The translations under genes were made by a program, and so were the position numbers. Under the pieces are notes generated by a model that ran no database searches, was not told where the DNA came from, and saw only the letters and a program-made list of their open reading frames with translations. Shown here in pieces: positions 18,049-26,992 of a DNA stretch of 61,160 bases (position 1 is its first letter; each line of letters opens with the position of its first letter). This stretch comes from Trichodesmium sp. MAG_R03. Its GTDB lineage: Bacteria; Cyanobacteriota; Cyanobacteriia; Cyanobacteriales; Microcoleaceae. The stretch covers positions 1-61,160 of the forward strand of contig JAKQYF010000004.1 in NCBI GenBank assembly GCA_023356535.1, written 5' to 3'.

Positions 18049-18730
18049 TTATAGTTTTTCCATGGAATTTTTTACATTTTCTGACTATAATGTTAAGTGG
18101 AAACCTTAATGCTGAGGCTTTAAATCCTATTTTTACGTAAATGACAGGGATAATTCATAATCTTCTGTTGGGTATAGTTGCAACTTCTGAGTAGGCCCAA
18201 AACTTTACTTAGGGATAATCCTTAGTTATGCCTCCTTTATAATCCACTATCCACTAATACCTAAAAAACTTTTTCAGCAAACCCTATCTATACTGATAAA
18301 GATTCAGATTTAAATCTGATGTATTTCTTAAAGATTAAGACCATATCACCAAAGAGGTAAATTAAGAAAAATATCTAAAAAATACACTTAATGTTAAGTC
18401 ATTTGTTATTATGTAAAAGATTATTAAAGATTAAGAAGGGCCAATAAGAGTAAACTGTAGATTATCTGAGGTGATTGTTGAAACTAAATTTCTCCAATGA
18501 GCGATTTTAAGATTGATTACAGGTTATTACCATTAAATAGAGGTCCAACTTAAGATTTCATTTCTCACCCCAACTAGCGAGAAAGGAAAAGGGCATCTGG
18601 CCTTGATTATGTCTCTTTAAGAGAACACACAGAAACCGCTTAACTGTTAATGGCTAACTCTGGTGCTATCAGTTTAGCGGATATTGATTGTTGGCGGCAA
18701 AGGCATATTACCCTACCAATATATTATCTA
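18049..18730. other. non-coding spacer with family A remnant
   Basis: No gene is recognised. Bases 18265-18287 (AACTTTTTCAGCAAACCCTA) match the right terminal repeat of family A, with no clear left end. The rest is A/T-rich. Confidence 0.4.
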
Positions 18731-18821
18731 CAGGACTTACGCAAATTCATCTTGAAAACGCCATATATAGGGGCGAATTCCATTCGCCCTCATTGGGTGT
18801 AGCACTCGTGTGTAAGTCCTG
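18731..18821. mobile_element. MITE family C copy 2
   Basis: A 91-bp element with ends CAGGACTTACGCA and GTGTAAGTCCTG. The interior hairpin is GGGCGAATTCCATTCGCCC. Confidence 0.8.
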
Positions 18822-18869
18822 ATCTATAAACTATAAATTATAGTCTAATAGTTGATAGTTAGCAAGGGT

Positions 18870-19065
18870 TTACGATCGCTTATGGTTAAAGGTAAATCCG
18901 CCTCCAAGTTGGGTGACTAACTAAGGAACCAGAGATTAAATTACGTGTAAACGTCACAATGCGATAAGCGAGGAACTTGAATGCTTCTATCAATTAAGTT
19001 TATGCGGTTCGCTTGACCGTTAATGCCTGTGGAGGAAGTGCTGCCAATAGTCTCGGTTGAAGCAG
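18870..19065 (+). pseudogene. tnpB 3' end remnant upstream of the RNA helicase
   Basis: The plus strand reads ARNLNASIN, a stop, then VYAVRLTVNACGGSAANSLG. After a frameshift comes VSVEAGSKHQIVML. This is the typical C-terminus of cyanobacterial TnpB proteins after the RuvC motif III aspartate region. Only the last ~60 codons survive. The segment ends about 60 bp before the helicase start, so it forms much of that gene's leader if transcribed. Confidence 0.55.
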
Positions 19066-19125
19066 GAAGTAAACATCAAATTGTCATGTTGTGAGGTTTT
19101 GTATAAGTTTTATGGAGCAGAATGA

Positions 19126-20604
19126 ATGGATTTGTCATTTGCAAGTTTAGGAATTTCAGAAGAACGTGCAAATCATTTGGAAACAATTGGTTTTAGTGAA
19201 CCCACTCCGATTCAAGTTCAAGCAATACCACATTTGCTGGCAGGAAAGGATATTGTGGGTCAAGCTCAAACAGGAACAGGTAAAACTGCAGCCTTTGCCT
19301 TACCTATATTGGAGCAGATTGATATAAATACTAATGCAGTTCAAGCATTAATTTTAACTCCGACTCGTGAATTGGCACTGCAAGTGACAGAAGCGATTCG
19401 TCAATTTACTGGTTTGGATAGTAAAGGTCCTATTAAACGGCGATTATTTGTTCTCACTGTTTATGGAGGGCAGTCTATTGAACGTCAAAGCCAACGTTTG
19501 CAAAAGGGTGTTCATATTGTAGTAGGAACACCAGGGCGAATTATAGATATGCTGAATCGAAATAGCTTGAAACTAGATCATTTAAAAATGATGGTATTAG
19601 ATGAAGCTGATGAAATGTTGAGCATGGGTTTTATTCAGGATGTGGAAAAAATTCTGGACGCTTCACCAGCTAAACGTCAAACAGCTTTCTTTTCTGCTAC
19701 TATGGATTATTCAATTCGGAAACTGGTTAATAAGTATTTGCAATCGCCAATAACAGTTAAAGTTACCCAACAAAAAACTACTCCTAAGCGGATTACTCAA
19801 ACTGCATATGTAGTACCTCGTGGTTGGTCGAAAGGAAAAGCTCTACAGCCAATTCTAGAACTAGAAGACCCAGAAGCAGCTTTGATATTTGTCCGCACAA
19901 GGCAAGCTGCAGCAGAACTAACAAATCAATTACAATCAGCAGGTCATAGTGTTGATGAGTATCACGGCAACTTAAACCAGTCTCAACGGGAACGGTTGTT
20001 AACTCGCTTCCGGAATCAACAAGTACGTTGGGTTGTGGCAACTGACATTGCAGCTCGTGGTTTAGATGTGGATCATTTAACTCATGTGATTAATTACGAT
20101 TTGCCTGATAGTGTAGATAGTTATGTTCATCGCATTGGTCGTACAGGTCGTGCAGGTCGGGAAGGAACAGCAATTTCTTTGATTCATCCTGTAGATAAGC
20201 GGAAGTTGCGGTTGATAGAACGCCATTTACGCCAACGTTTGAATACTCGTTCAATTCCTAAGCGGTCTCAAATTGAAGCTCGACAGTTACAGAAGTTACA
20301 AAATAAAGTGCGAGATGCTCTGAGTGGGGAGCGGATGGCTTCTTTCTTGCCCTTAATTTCTCAGTTAGGTGAAGAATATGATCCTCATGCGATTGCTGCT
20401 GCAACTTTACAGATAGCTTATGATGAAACTCGTCCGGCTTGGATGGGACTTGATTATGCTCAGGAGGAAGATGAGCCTATGTATGAAACTCCTAAACCAA
20501 GGTTGAAAAAGCAGCTACCTAAGAAGTCTCATAATCAAAATAAAAATCAGAATTTAAAGGATGAGATGTATGTAGAAGAGGCATCTGTTCCAAATAATAA
20601 TTAA
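19126..20604 (+). CDS. crhR: DEAD-box RNA helicase (CrhR/DeaD type)
   Basis: This 492-residue protein has the Q motif (FSEPTPIQ), Walker A AQTGTGKT (47-54), PTRELA (79-84), DEAD (159-162), SAT (190-192) and HRIGRTGR (335-342). A basic C-terminal extension carries Lys/Asn-rich repeats. It matches the cyanobacterial CrhR-type helicase in length; in Synechocystis that protein is redox- and cold-regulated and remodels RNA. The ATG at 19126 gives a normal N-terminus. The gene is single, ending in a strong terminator. Its upstream region is built from a tnpB remnant. The CrhR name is by resemblance; it could be another Crh paralogue. Confidence 0.85.
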   Translation: MDLSFASLGISEERANHLETIGFSEPTPIQVQAIPHLLAGKDIVGQAQTGTGKTAAFALPILEQIDINTNAVQALILTPTRELALQVTEAIRQFTGLDSKGPIKRRLFVLTVYGGQSIERQSQRLQKGVHIVVGTPGRIIDMLNRNSLKLDHLKMMVLDEADEMLSMGFIQDVEKILDASPAKRQTAFFSATMDYSIRKLVNKYLQSPITVKVTQQKTTPKRITQTAYVVPRGWSKGKALQPILELEDPEAALIFVRTRQAAAELTNQLQSAGHSVDEYHGNLNQSQRERLLTRFRNQQVRWVVATDIAARGLDVDHLTHVINYDLPDSVDSYVHRIGRTGRAGREGTAISLIHPVDKRKLRLIERHLRQRLNTRSIPKRSQIEARQLQKLQNKVRDALSGERMASFLPLISQLGEEYDPHAIAAATLQIAYDETRPAWMGLDYAQEEDEPMYETPKPRLKKQLPKKSHNQNKNQNLKDEMYVEEASVPNNN

Positions 20605-20640
20605 GTTATTTGTTGAAGTAGTCGAAGTCGAATAGGAATT

Positions 20641-20676
20641 TTAGAGACGTTAGCGATAGCGTCTCTAATTTTTTTT
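20641..20676 (+). terminator. rho-independent terminator of the helicase gene
   Basis: A perfect 9-bp stem TTAGAGACG/CGTCTCTAA with a 10-nt loop is followed by eight T residues, 37 bp after the helicase stop codon. Confidence 0.85.
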
Positions 20677-20701
20677 AGCCCACATTCCGCACTTCAATTT
20701 G

Positions 20702-20806
20702 TATAGCAGTCGAAGCAAAGGTTAGGACATTACCAAATGCTGAAATACAGTCAGAGATTACTTCTGACTTCTTACTTACCCGTAGTGCTATACTTCGACT
20801 GCTATA
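20702..20806 (+). mobile_element. MITE family D copy 1
   Basis: A 101-bp element TAGCAGTCGAAG..CTTCGACTGCTA with TA on each side. The second copy at 22348-22452 differs at only about four positions. Non-coding. Confidence 0.85.
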
Positions 20807-20997
20807 ATTAAAAAAAGAATGTTACGAATAGTAAGAGGGATAAAAAGACTTTATAGGAGATATCCATTTGATAAAAAAGATAATTTCCGACCTAACATTG
20901 GTATTGAAGCCATTCCTTATGACTCCTAACTCCTGACCCCTGACTCCTAAAAAATTCCCTAGTCATTTGTAGCAAACATTGATTAAACCAATATAAC

Positions 20998-21087
20998 CAG
21001 GACTTACGCAACGGCACTAATTGTAGTGGCAATATCTTGAAAAATACGAATTTATGCCCCATATATAGCGGTACTGCGTAAGTCCTG
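20998..21087. mobile_element. MITE family C copy 3
   Basis: A 90-bp element with ends CAGGACTTACGCA and TGCGTAAGTCCTG, a perfect 13-bp inverted repeat. The interior lacks the GTAGGG palindrome and instead resembles copy 5 (shared AATTAGTGCCGTT-type and TATTTTTCAAGATATTGCC-type blocks in inverse order). Confidence 0.85.
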
Positions 21088-21148
21088 ATAACATGAAAAT
21101 TAGTATAAAATCCGTAGCTAGGTTAAGGTTTTATACTATAAACCTACA

Positions 21149-21343
21149 TTGCGCACGTTAAAATGTAGTGTCTCAAACTAGGGATTAAAAGCCTTGCCTT
21201 ATAATAACTATGAAGTTTTTAAGGTAATATACATTTTACATAAACTATTGATAGTTATTAGCAATAACAGAGGTTGTAATCCAAATTCTTCATCAAAAAT
21301 ACTGTTGTAGTATATTTGTGGTGCGTCATGTGGGCTATAAGTA
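21149..21343 (-). repeat. ~195-bp direct repeat, left copy
   Basis: It runs from CTACATTGCGCACG to GTGGTGCGTCATGTGGG and is repeated in the same orientation at 21655-21855 at roughly 90% similarity. On the minus strand it extends the frame of the IS5 transposase fragment (HDAPQIYYNSIFDEEFGLQP) but does not itself look like transposase. Confidence 0.75.
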
Positions 21344-21647
21344 TTAGATGCTCCTCTACGTCCAGTCTTGTATTGGTTGACCCACTACTCTATTACCTCA
21401 TCAGTGAGCCAGAATATCAAATTCCCTCTTTGCTTTAAGGAAGTATTATACTCAGAATACTCTGACCAGTTGCTGAGACGGTATTCGGACTTGGACTGGG
21501 ATTGAGACTGGGATTTGGACTTAGACTTAGACTTAGACTGAGATTTAGACTTGGACTTGGACTTACTCATATCTGCTTTGTTGTAAGCTTATTATGCTAC
21601 GCACTGTTATTCTTAATATTATTTGCTTCATCGTGCAACAAAGCCCC
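21344..21647 (-). mobile_element. IS5-family element remnant with Ser-Lys repeat N-terminus
   Basis: The minus-strand left end GGGGCTTTGTTGCACGATG (21647-21629) is a typical IS5-group terminal repeat. The ATG at 21570 opens a transposase start: about 25 residues of SK/SQ repeats encoded by hexamer tandem repeats, then YRLSNWSEYSEYNTSLKQRG and FWLTDEVIE, a TAG stop (21385-21387), and in the same frame WVNQYKTGRRGASNTYS. Homology stops there, where the 195-bp repeat begins. Only the first ~75 residues of the usual ~300 remain. Confidence 0.7.
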
Positions 21648-21654
21648 ATCTTGT

Positions 21655-21855
21655 TTTAATCCTACATTTTGATCTGCAGAATGTAGTATCTCAAACTAGC
21701 GATTGAAAGCCTTGCCTGAATAATAACTATGAAGTTTATAAGTAAAAATACATATTACATAACTTATTGATAGTTATTAACAATAATAGAGGCTGTAATC
21801 GACCTTCTTCGTTAAAAATACTGTTGTAGTATATTTGTGGTGCGGCATGTGGGTT
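21655..21855 (-). repeat. ~195-bp direct repeat, right copy
   Basis: The second copy of the 21149-21343 repeat, again ending GTGGTGCGGCATGTGGG. It abuts the 3' end of a radical SAM gene fragment. The pair brackets the IS5 remnant like ends of a composite element or a segmental duplication. Confidence 0.75.
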
Positions 21856-21868
21856 GAATTTTAAGTTT

Positions 21869-22290
21869 TTAATCTTTGAGGTCATTTTTTCGAGAAACTG
21901 ATACAGTTGACTGACTTAGAGGATCAAATCCTAACTGTTGACTGATGCGTTCCCTAGCTACAATACGATATTCCCAGAAATGTTCGCCAGCAGCACATAA
22001 ACCTAAATACATATTCAGGAATTGAGGTTTGATACGTAAGATACTCCAAAGTTGCTGCCAGAATTGAGCGCGAATTTCCTGTCTTTGCCACCCTTGAAGC
22101 CAGAGCAACCTAGTAATAAGTTGAATTCCTTTACCAGGTGAGAAATACATCGTCTGCTTTAGGTTGGGATTAGGTGTAATTTTGAGACATTGCTCAAAAC
22201 AACGTCGGAGATAATCTTTCGGTTCGTACATTCTCCAGATTCCCTCTAAATACTCCTTGGCAATTTCAGCTATCGAACGAGTAAGGAAGC
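21869..22290 (-). pseudogene. B12-binding radical SAM protein, C-terminal fragment
   Basis: The minus strand reads RSIAEIAKEYLEGIWRMYEP, then KDYLRRCFEQCLKI, GKGIQLITRLLWLQGWQR, a QFWQQLW segment and LGLCAAGEHFWEYR. This matches the DUF4070-type C-terminus of cobalamin-binding radical SAM enzymes. The B12 domain and the CxxxCxxC core (over 350 residues) are missing; upstream the homology ends where an IS1-like remnant starts. A 120-residue frame from ATG 22231 is open but unlikely to be functional. Confidence 0.65.
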
Positions 22291-22618
22291 CAACCGTACT
22301 ATTGTCCCGAATGTGGACAAACTTGCACTGAAACTTTTGACACTCTATATAGCAGTCGAAGCAAAGGTTAGGACATTATCAAATGCTGAAATTCAGCCAG
22401 AAATTACTTCTGACTTCTTACTTACCCGTAGTGCTATACTTCGACTGCTATACTATTGTCGACAAATTGAGCCAGAAAAAATACCCATGGTTCTACAAGC
22501 TCATGTCGAGGGCAGTAGCTTAAGAGGAATTAGTCCTACAGTCAACCTGGCCTATAATACAGTACTCAGCTTGGTCAGAGCAGCTTCTCAGAAAGGACAA
22601 ATATTTCATAAAGTCTGA
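22285..22618 (+). pseudogene. IS1-like transposase N-terminal region split by a MITE
   Basis: Upstream of the insertion, the frame starting at 22285 reads GSQPYYCPECGQTCTETFDTL, a zinc ribbon. Downstream it continues, in another frame, YYCRQIEPEKIPMV..HVEGSSLRGIS..NLAYNTVL, a helix-turn-helix. Deleting 103 bp (the family D element plus one TA) joins both in one frame. The apparent 101-codon frame from GTG 22313 is therefore a chimera running through the MITE. The catalytic DDE part is absent. Confidence 0.65.
22348..22452 (+). mobile_element. MITE family D copy 2, inserted in an IS1-like gene
   Basis: The 101-bp element TAGCAGTCGAAG..CTTCGACTGCTA (22350-22450) is flanked by TA on both sides. 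Removal of element plus one TA restores the host frame, which directly supports a TA target duplication. It differs from 20702-20806 at about four bases. Confidence 0.85.
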
Positions 22619-22840
22619 CTATAGACCCTAATTATAGAGTTGGTTTTTATGGAGCAAAAGATACTTCTTCAATTTTAAGAGCTGACAATGATTTGACTAC
22701 AGCAGTTTTGAGCTGAGAAGGAGTAGTAAAAATTCCTATATACTATATAGTCAAAACTTTCTAGTTTGATTATGTATTATGTTAACAGTGGGTACAACTA
22801 TTAACAAAGTTTGTATTTTTGTATACAAAACATAGAATCT

Positions 22841-23614
22841 ATGAATATAATTCCCGCGATCGATATATTAGGTGGACGCTGTGTAAGGTTGTATCAAGGA
22901 GATTATCAGCAAACCCAAATTTTTAATGACAACCCAGTTGATGTAGCAAAAAGGTGGGTAGACGAAGGAGCAACTAAGCTACACTTAGTAGACTTAGATG
23001 CTGCAAAAGCAGGTCAACCCGTCAATCACAAGACTATTGAAGCGATCATCAAAGCAGTACATATACCAGTACAAGTAGGCGGTGGGTTACGGAATTATTC
23101 TGCAGTTGCGAGTATGCTTGCTATTGGGGTGCAACATGTTATTTTGGGCACTGTTGCTATAGAGCAACCTCAGTTAGTTTCCGACTTTTGCCAAGAGTTT
23201 CCTGGTCAAATTATTGTAGGCATTGATGCTAGAGATGGCAAGGTGGCCACTAAAGGTTGGTTAGAAACTTCAGAAGTCTTAGCAACAAACCTAGCACTTC
23301 AAATGGCCCAATTTAAAGTTGCAGCGATCATCTACACTGATATTCACCGGGATGGTACTCTCAAAGGACCTAATATAGGAGCATTAAGGGAGTTAGCTAC
23401 TGTGGTCAGTATACCAGTAATTGCTTCTGGTGGAATTAGTTCAATTACCGATTTGTTGAGTTTACTAGCATTGGAAACTATTGGCGTTAAAGATGCGATT
23501 GTTGGTCGTGCATTATATACTGGAGATATTAGTCTTGCAGAAGCAAATCAAGCAGTAGGTCAAGGCCGTTGGCAAGATGTCCCTCCAAATCTGGGCTATT
23601 CTACATTTGCCTAA
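22841..23614 (+). CDS. hisA: phosphoribosylformimino-5-aminoimidazole carboxamide ribotide isomerase HisA
   Basis: From ATG 22841 the protein is 257 residues, as usual: [20 protein letters not shown] with catalytic Asp8, QVGGGLRN in the middle, [14 protein letters not shown], and [15 protein letters not shown] with the second catalytic Asp. [10 protein letters not shown] and [12 protein letters not shown] bind phosphate. It opens the ProFAR ring in histidine synthesis. An in-frame TTG at 22811 would add ten residues not typical of the family, so ATG 22841 is preferred. Monocistronic here. Confidence 0.95.
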   Translation: MNIIPAIDILGGRCVRLYQGDYQQTQIFNDNPVDVAKRWVDEGATKLHLVDLDAAKAGQPVNHKTIEAIIKAVHIPVQVGGGLRNYSAVASMLAIGVQHVILGTVAIEQPQLVSDFCQEFPGQIIVGIDARDGKVATKGWLETSEVLATNLALQMAQFKVAAIIYTDIHRDGTLKGPNIGALRELATVVSIPVIASGGISSITDLLSLLALETIGVKDAIVGRALYTGDISLAEANQAVGQGRWQDVPPNLGYSTFA

Positions 23615-23701
23615 TCCTAATCGGATAATTGGCATTGCTAATTGGTAGTTGGTAATACTGTCTCTAATATTAAAAGAGTTACAAGACTTACCGAAAAATT
23701 G

Positions 23702-23944
23702 GGTTTAAAGCCTCGCCCTTCTAGCAGGGCTTTTTAGTTGATTTTTTTTCACAGGCTATGTCCTTCTTGCTTTTTAGTTCACAAGAAATATATTAGTCGC
23801 GGGTGGGCTTACCGAGACAAAAAACGGACATTGAGGCCAGCAGCCAGACTACTGCCAAAGTAGCAGCAGCCTGTGAAATGTCAACCTGCCGAGGGGCTAC
23901 GGCTCGGTTGTTACCCAGTGCCTTTAGGCCGGGGAGGATGTCAA
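23702..23944 (+). mobile_element. tnpB-less IS200/IS605 derivative (copy S2)
   Basis: A 243-bp element starting after TTAC (23698-23701) with CGAAAAATTGGGTTTAAAGC and ending GGGGAGGATGTCAA. It keeps ~85 bp of the left end and ~155 bp of the right end of the element at 3098-4494, joined at TTAGTTCACAAG|AAATATATTAG. The right part has strong stems (CAAAGTAGCAGCAGCC and GCCGAGGGGCTACGGCTCGG) in the place where a TnpB guide RNA is normally encoded. Confidence 0.8.
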
Positions 23945-24302
23945 CCTGTAAGTAGGTACGCACAAAAAAACTGAACTATATTTAGCTTTGTAAACCAATT
24001 CCCAGCTTCGACCTACAGTTAATTTGAGAGAAATTTATATTTTGTTACATAAATAACAATCAACTCAACTGTTTGGAAGAGCTTGGAGTTAGTATACAAA
24101 TATTAATATAGCTACATTTTTTCATGTCATCCAATTTATCAAAAATTTTCTATCAACGAATTCAGGCCAATATTTTGAGTCAAAGGAGGCTTTGGCCTTC
24201 AACTGAGAATATGGAAGTTAACTTCTAGGACAGGGGTAGACGTTGAGCTTGGAGGAGGATGGCAGTTATGGCTAATCTCAGAGGCAGGAGGAGAGAAGTA
24301 GA
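23945..24302. other. spacer between S2 element and dapB
   Basis: 358 bp, no gene recognised. It holds the 3' region of dapB (minus strand). No clear terminator hairpin was found. Confidence 0.4.
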
Positions 24303-25130
24303 CTAAATGATCTTTTCTAAACCATAAATGAGTTTAGTTAAAGATTGGATTTTACGAATGGCCAACAAAACTCCAGGCATATAGCAAGACCTATCTGTTG
24401 TATCATGTCGTAAAGTATAAATTTGACCAGGACCACCAAATATTACTTCTTGATGAGCAATTAAACCTGGTAAGCGTACACTATGGATACGAATTCCTTC
24501 CTCTCCTAAACAACCTCTGGCCCCTTCTATTTTCTCTGTTTCTTCTATATTAGATATATTGTAAGTTTTTCCTAGTTCAGATAACATCTGTGCAGTCTTA
24601 ATTGCAGTGCCACTAGGAGCATCAGCTTTTTGATTGTGATGCAACTCAATAATCTCTACATGCTCGAAATGTTTGGAAGCAGCGATCGCTGCTTGTTGGA
24701 GCAAAACCATACCAATAGAGAAGTTAGGAATTATTAATACACCAATACTGGCTTTTTCCGCAAATTCAGCTAAATCTTGAATTTGCTCTTGACTTAGACC
24801 TGTAGTTCCAACCACAGGTCTAACTCCATAAGTAATGGCATAACGCACATTCTCATAAACGCTATCTGGGTGAGTAAAATCAACCATTACCGCAGGTTGT
24901 TTCTCTTGAGCTGCCATTAGTAACATACTCTGCAAATCATTAAGAATTGGCACTTCTAGAGGGCCACAACCAGCTAGTTCACCAATATCTTGACCGAGAT
25001 ACTCTGGCTGGCGCTCTATTGCACCAAACAAAGTCATGTCACTAGCATTTACTACAGTTTTTACTACTTCACGACCCATCTTACCTGTAGCTCCACTGAC
25101 AATGACGGGAGTGGAAGTTTGGCTGATCAT
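24303..25130 (-). CDS. dapB: 4-hydroxy-tetrahydrodipicolinate reductase DapB
   Basis: This 275-residue enzyme has NAD(P)H-binding GATGKMGR (13-20), VGTTGL, IPNFSIG and the catalytic motif [13 protein letters not shown] (164-176, Lys168). It reduces 4-hydroxy-tetrahydrodipicolinate in the lysine/diaminopimelate pathway, feeding peptidoglycan. The start [11 protein letters not shown] places the Rossmann strand correctly. It is a single gene, divergent from the sulfotransferase pseudogene. Confidence 0.95.
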   Translation of the reverse strand: MISQTSTPVIVSGATGKMGREVVKTVVNASDMTLFGAIERQPEYLGQDIGELAGCGPLEVPILNDLQSMLLMAAQEKQPAVMVDFTHPDSVYENVRYAITYGVRPVVGTTGLSQEQIQDLAEFAEKASIGVLIIPNFSIGMVLLQQAAIAASKHFEHVEIIELHHNQKADAPSGTAIKTAQMLSELGKTYNISNIEETEKIEGARGCLGEEGIRIHSVRLPGLIAHQEVIFGGPGQIYTLRHDTTDRSCYMPGVLLAIRKIQSLTKLIYGLEKII

Positions 25131-25276
25131 AATCTTTATTAATACTTAAAAATGAATATTTGCATTGAACTACCCCTCGCTAATACGTTGAGGGTGTGAT
25201 TTCTGAAGCTTTCTTGTCCATAGTTGCTTTATGCTTTTGCAATTCAGTAGAGCTATGGAACTCTACATCTATAAAG

Positions 25277-25368
25277 CAGGACTTACGCAGAACCGCCATA
25301 TCTAGTAGGGGCAGTTCGCGAACCGCCCCTACAGGTGGTGTATAAATTGATATTTTGCGTAAGTCCTG
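25277..25368. mobile_element. MITE family C copy 4
   Basis: A 92-bp element with ends CAGGACTTACGCA and TGCGTAAGTCCTG. The internal near-palindrome GTAGGGGCAGTTCGCGAAC..CCCCTAC is followed by GGTGGTGTATA as in copy 1. It ends 27 bp before the sulfotransferase start. Confidence 0.85.
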
Positions 25369-25395
25369 ATAAAATGAAGGAGAACTTAAGTTAAA

Positions 25396-26370
25396 ATGAC
25401 GTACCGCAAGTTATTTATCGTTGGTTGCCCACGTTCTGGTACAAGTTGGCTGCAGAGAATGATTGGTAGTCATTCTGATGTTTTACCAGTTCCAAATGAA
25501 AGCCATACCTATTCTATAATTTACAACAACTTTACCTATTTAAAAAATCAGAAGTTGAAAAAAAGATTTAGATCGTTAAATCATATAAAGTGGATATGGA
25601 GATGTTATGGTTTGAAGCCTTTATTGTTCGGCATTGAATCAGAAGATTTATGGCAAGGACTTTTAAAGTAATATAAGATTTTTCAAAAGGGCAAATCTCA
25701 AATTGGGCATCATAATTTAGTAAGTTATACAGAGCTAGAAGAATTAATAGCAAGAGTAAAAGTTAGTTATGTTTCAGAAGATGACTTAACAAAACTCAGA
25801 AATTTAAACCAATTAATGTTTGATCGTTTTTGGGAACAAAATGGAGGAACTCAAAAGGATATTCTTCTAGAAAAAACACCGGACCATTGGCGCCGTATTG
25901 ATGTAATCTTAAATCAGTTTCCGGAAGCGAAAAGTATAGAAATTATTCGAGATGGGCGAGATGTTTGTGTTTCTTCTCAGGCAATAGGAAAAACTGCACG
26001 TTGGGCGAAACAAAGCACAAAAACCGTGGCTACAATATGGAAAAAAGCTATTGAGAAAGTAGAAAGAGTGAAAGGGGATTCACAAATAGGTAATCGCATA
26101 TACTCAGTTCGTTATGAAAATCTCCGTACTCATCCCCAGGAAGAACTGAGTAAAATCTTTGACTTTATCGGTGTAGACTACGATAACTCCCTAATTAATG
26201 AAATTATTAATGCAACAGATATTAGTAAAGTAAAAAACAAAGGAGAAGGTAAACATATTCGCAAGGGTTCTATTGGAGAATGGCAAACTAGACTTTCACC
26301 AGAAGACATTGCCCTTTGGCAAGAATTGGCTGGAGATACTCTGGCTTATTTGGGCTATACTCTACCATAG
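25396..26370 (+). pseudogene. sulfotransferase-family gene with one in-frame stop
   Basis: One continuous frame of 324 sense codons is broken only by TAA at 25669-25671. The N-terminal PAPS-binding loop CPRSGTSWLQ (residues 11-20) is intact. After the stop, LLEKTPDHWRRIDVIL, IEIIRDGRDVCVSSQA (3'-phosphate-binding) and ADIS-like C-terminal parts follow. Cytosolic sulfotransferases move sulfate from PAPS to hydroxyl or amino groups; the acceptor is unknown. With a single lesion it is either a very young pseudogene or a sequencing error. A restart at ATG 25816 would lack the PAPS loop. Confidence 0.8.
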
Positions 26371-26517
26371 TTTGATACTCTTTTATATCAAACCCGTTGG
26401 CTTTAGAGTGATATAATTCCTATCGTCAGTATAGACTAAAAACCGACATACCCTAGAATATATACTTAATAGTACATCAATACTCAATTATACCAATGCT
26501 ACCAGATTTGATATAAT

Positions 26518-26606
26518 CAGGACTTACGCAGGAACTCTATATATAGTGCAAAAAATGTCATTTTTAAGATATTGCCACTGCAATTAGTGCCGTTGCGTAA
26601 GTCCTG
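26518..26606. mobile_element. MITE family C copy 5
   Basis: An 89-bp element with ends CAGGACTTACGCA and TGCGTAAGTCCTG (13-bp inverted repeats). The interior matches copy 3 inverted (ATTGCCACTGCAATTAGTGC). It is preceded by a 20-bp segment (CCAATGCTACCAGATTTGAT) also found near 9020. Confidence 0.85.
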
Positions 26607-26640
26607 ACCATTTTAAACTGGGTTGGGAGCAGTTTTCGGT

Positions 26641-26892
26641 TTGACATCCTCCCCGGCCTAAAGGGACGGGGATTCTTACCGAGCCGTAGCCCCTCGGCAG
26701 GTTGACATTTCACAGGCTGCTGCTACTTTGGCAGTAGTCTTATGCTGGCCTCAATGTCCGTTTTTTGTCTCGGATTGCCCACCCGCGACTAATATATTTC
26801 TTGTGAACTAAAAAGCACAATAACATAGCCTGTGAAAAAAATCAACTAAAAAGTCGCCCGCTTATGGGCGAGGCTTTAAACACAATTTTTCG
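26641..26892 (-). mobile_element. tnpB-less IS200/IS605 derivative (copy S3)
   Basis: A 252-bp element in reverse orientation. Its right end TTGACATCCTCCCCGGCC is at 26641, and its left end meets GTAA (26893-26896, TTAC on the element strand). The internal junction is the same as in copies S2 and S4. It lies about 100 bp upstream of the chlI start and so forms part of the chlI 5' region. Confidence 0.8.
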
Positions 26893-26992
26893 GTAAAAAA
26901 TCTGAAAGTTCAGATAAGTATCATAAAATTCTTACTTGTCCCTCAATAAATATGCCAGAATAAAAATTAGTAATTATAGTTTAAAATCTACC

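Noticed and set aside
22313..22618. A novel 101-residue protein starting at GTG 22313
   Set aside because: 34 of its residues come from a MITE, and the flanks belong to an IS1-like transposase whose real frame differs before the insertion.
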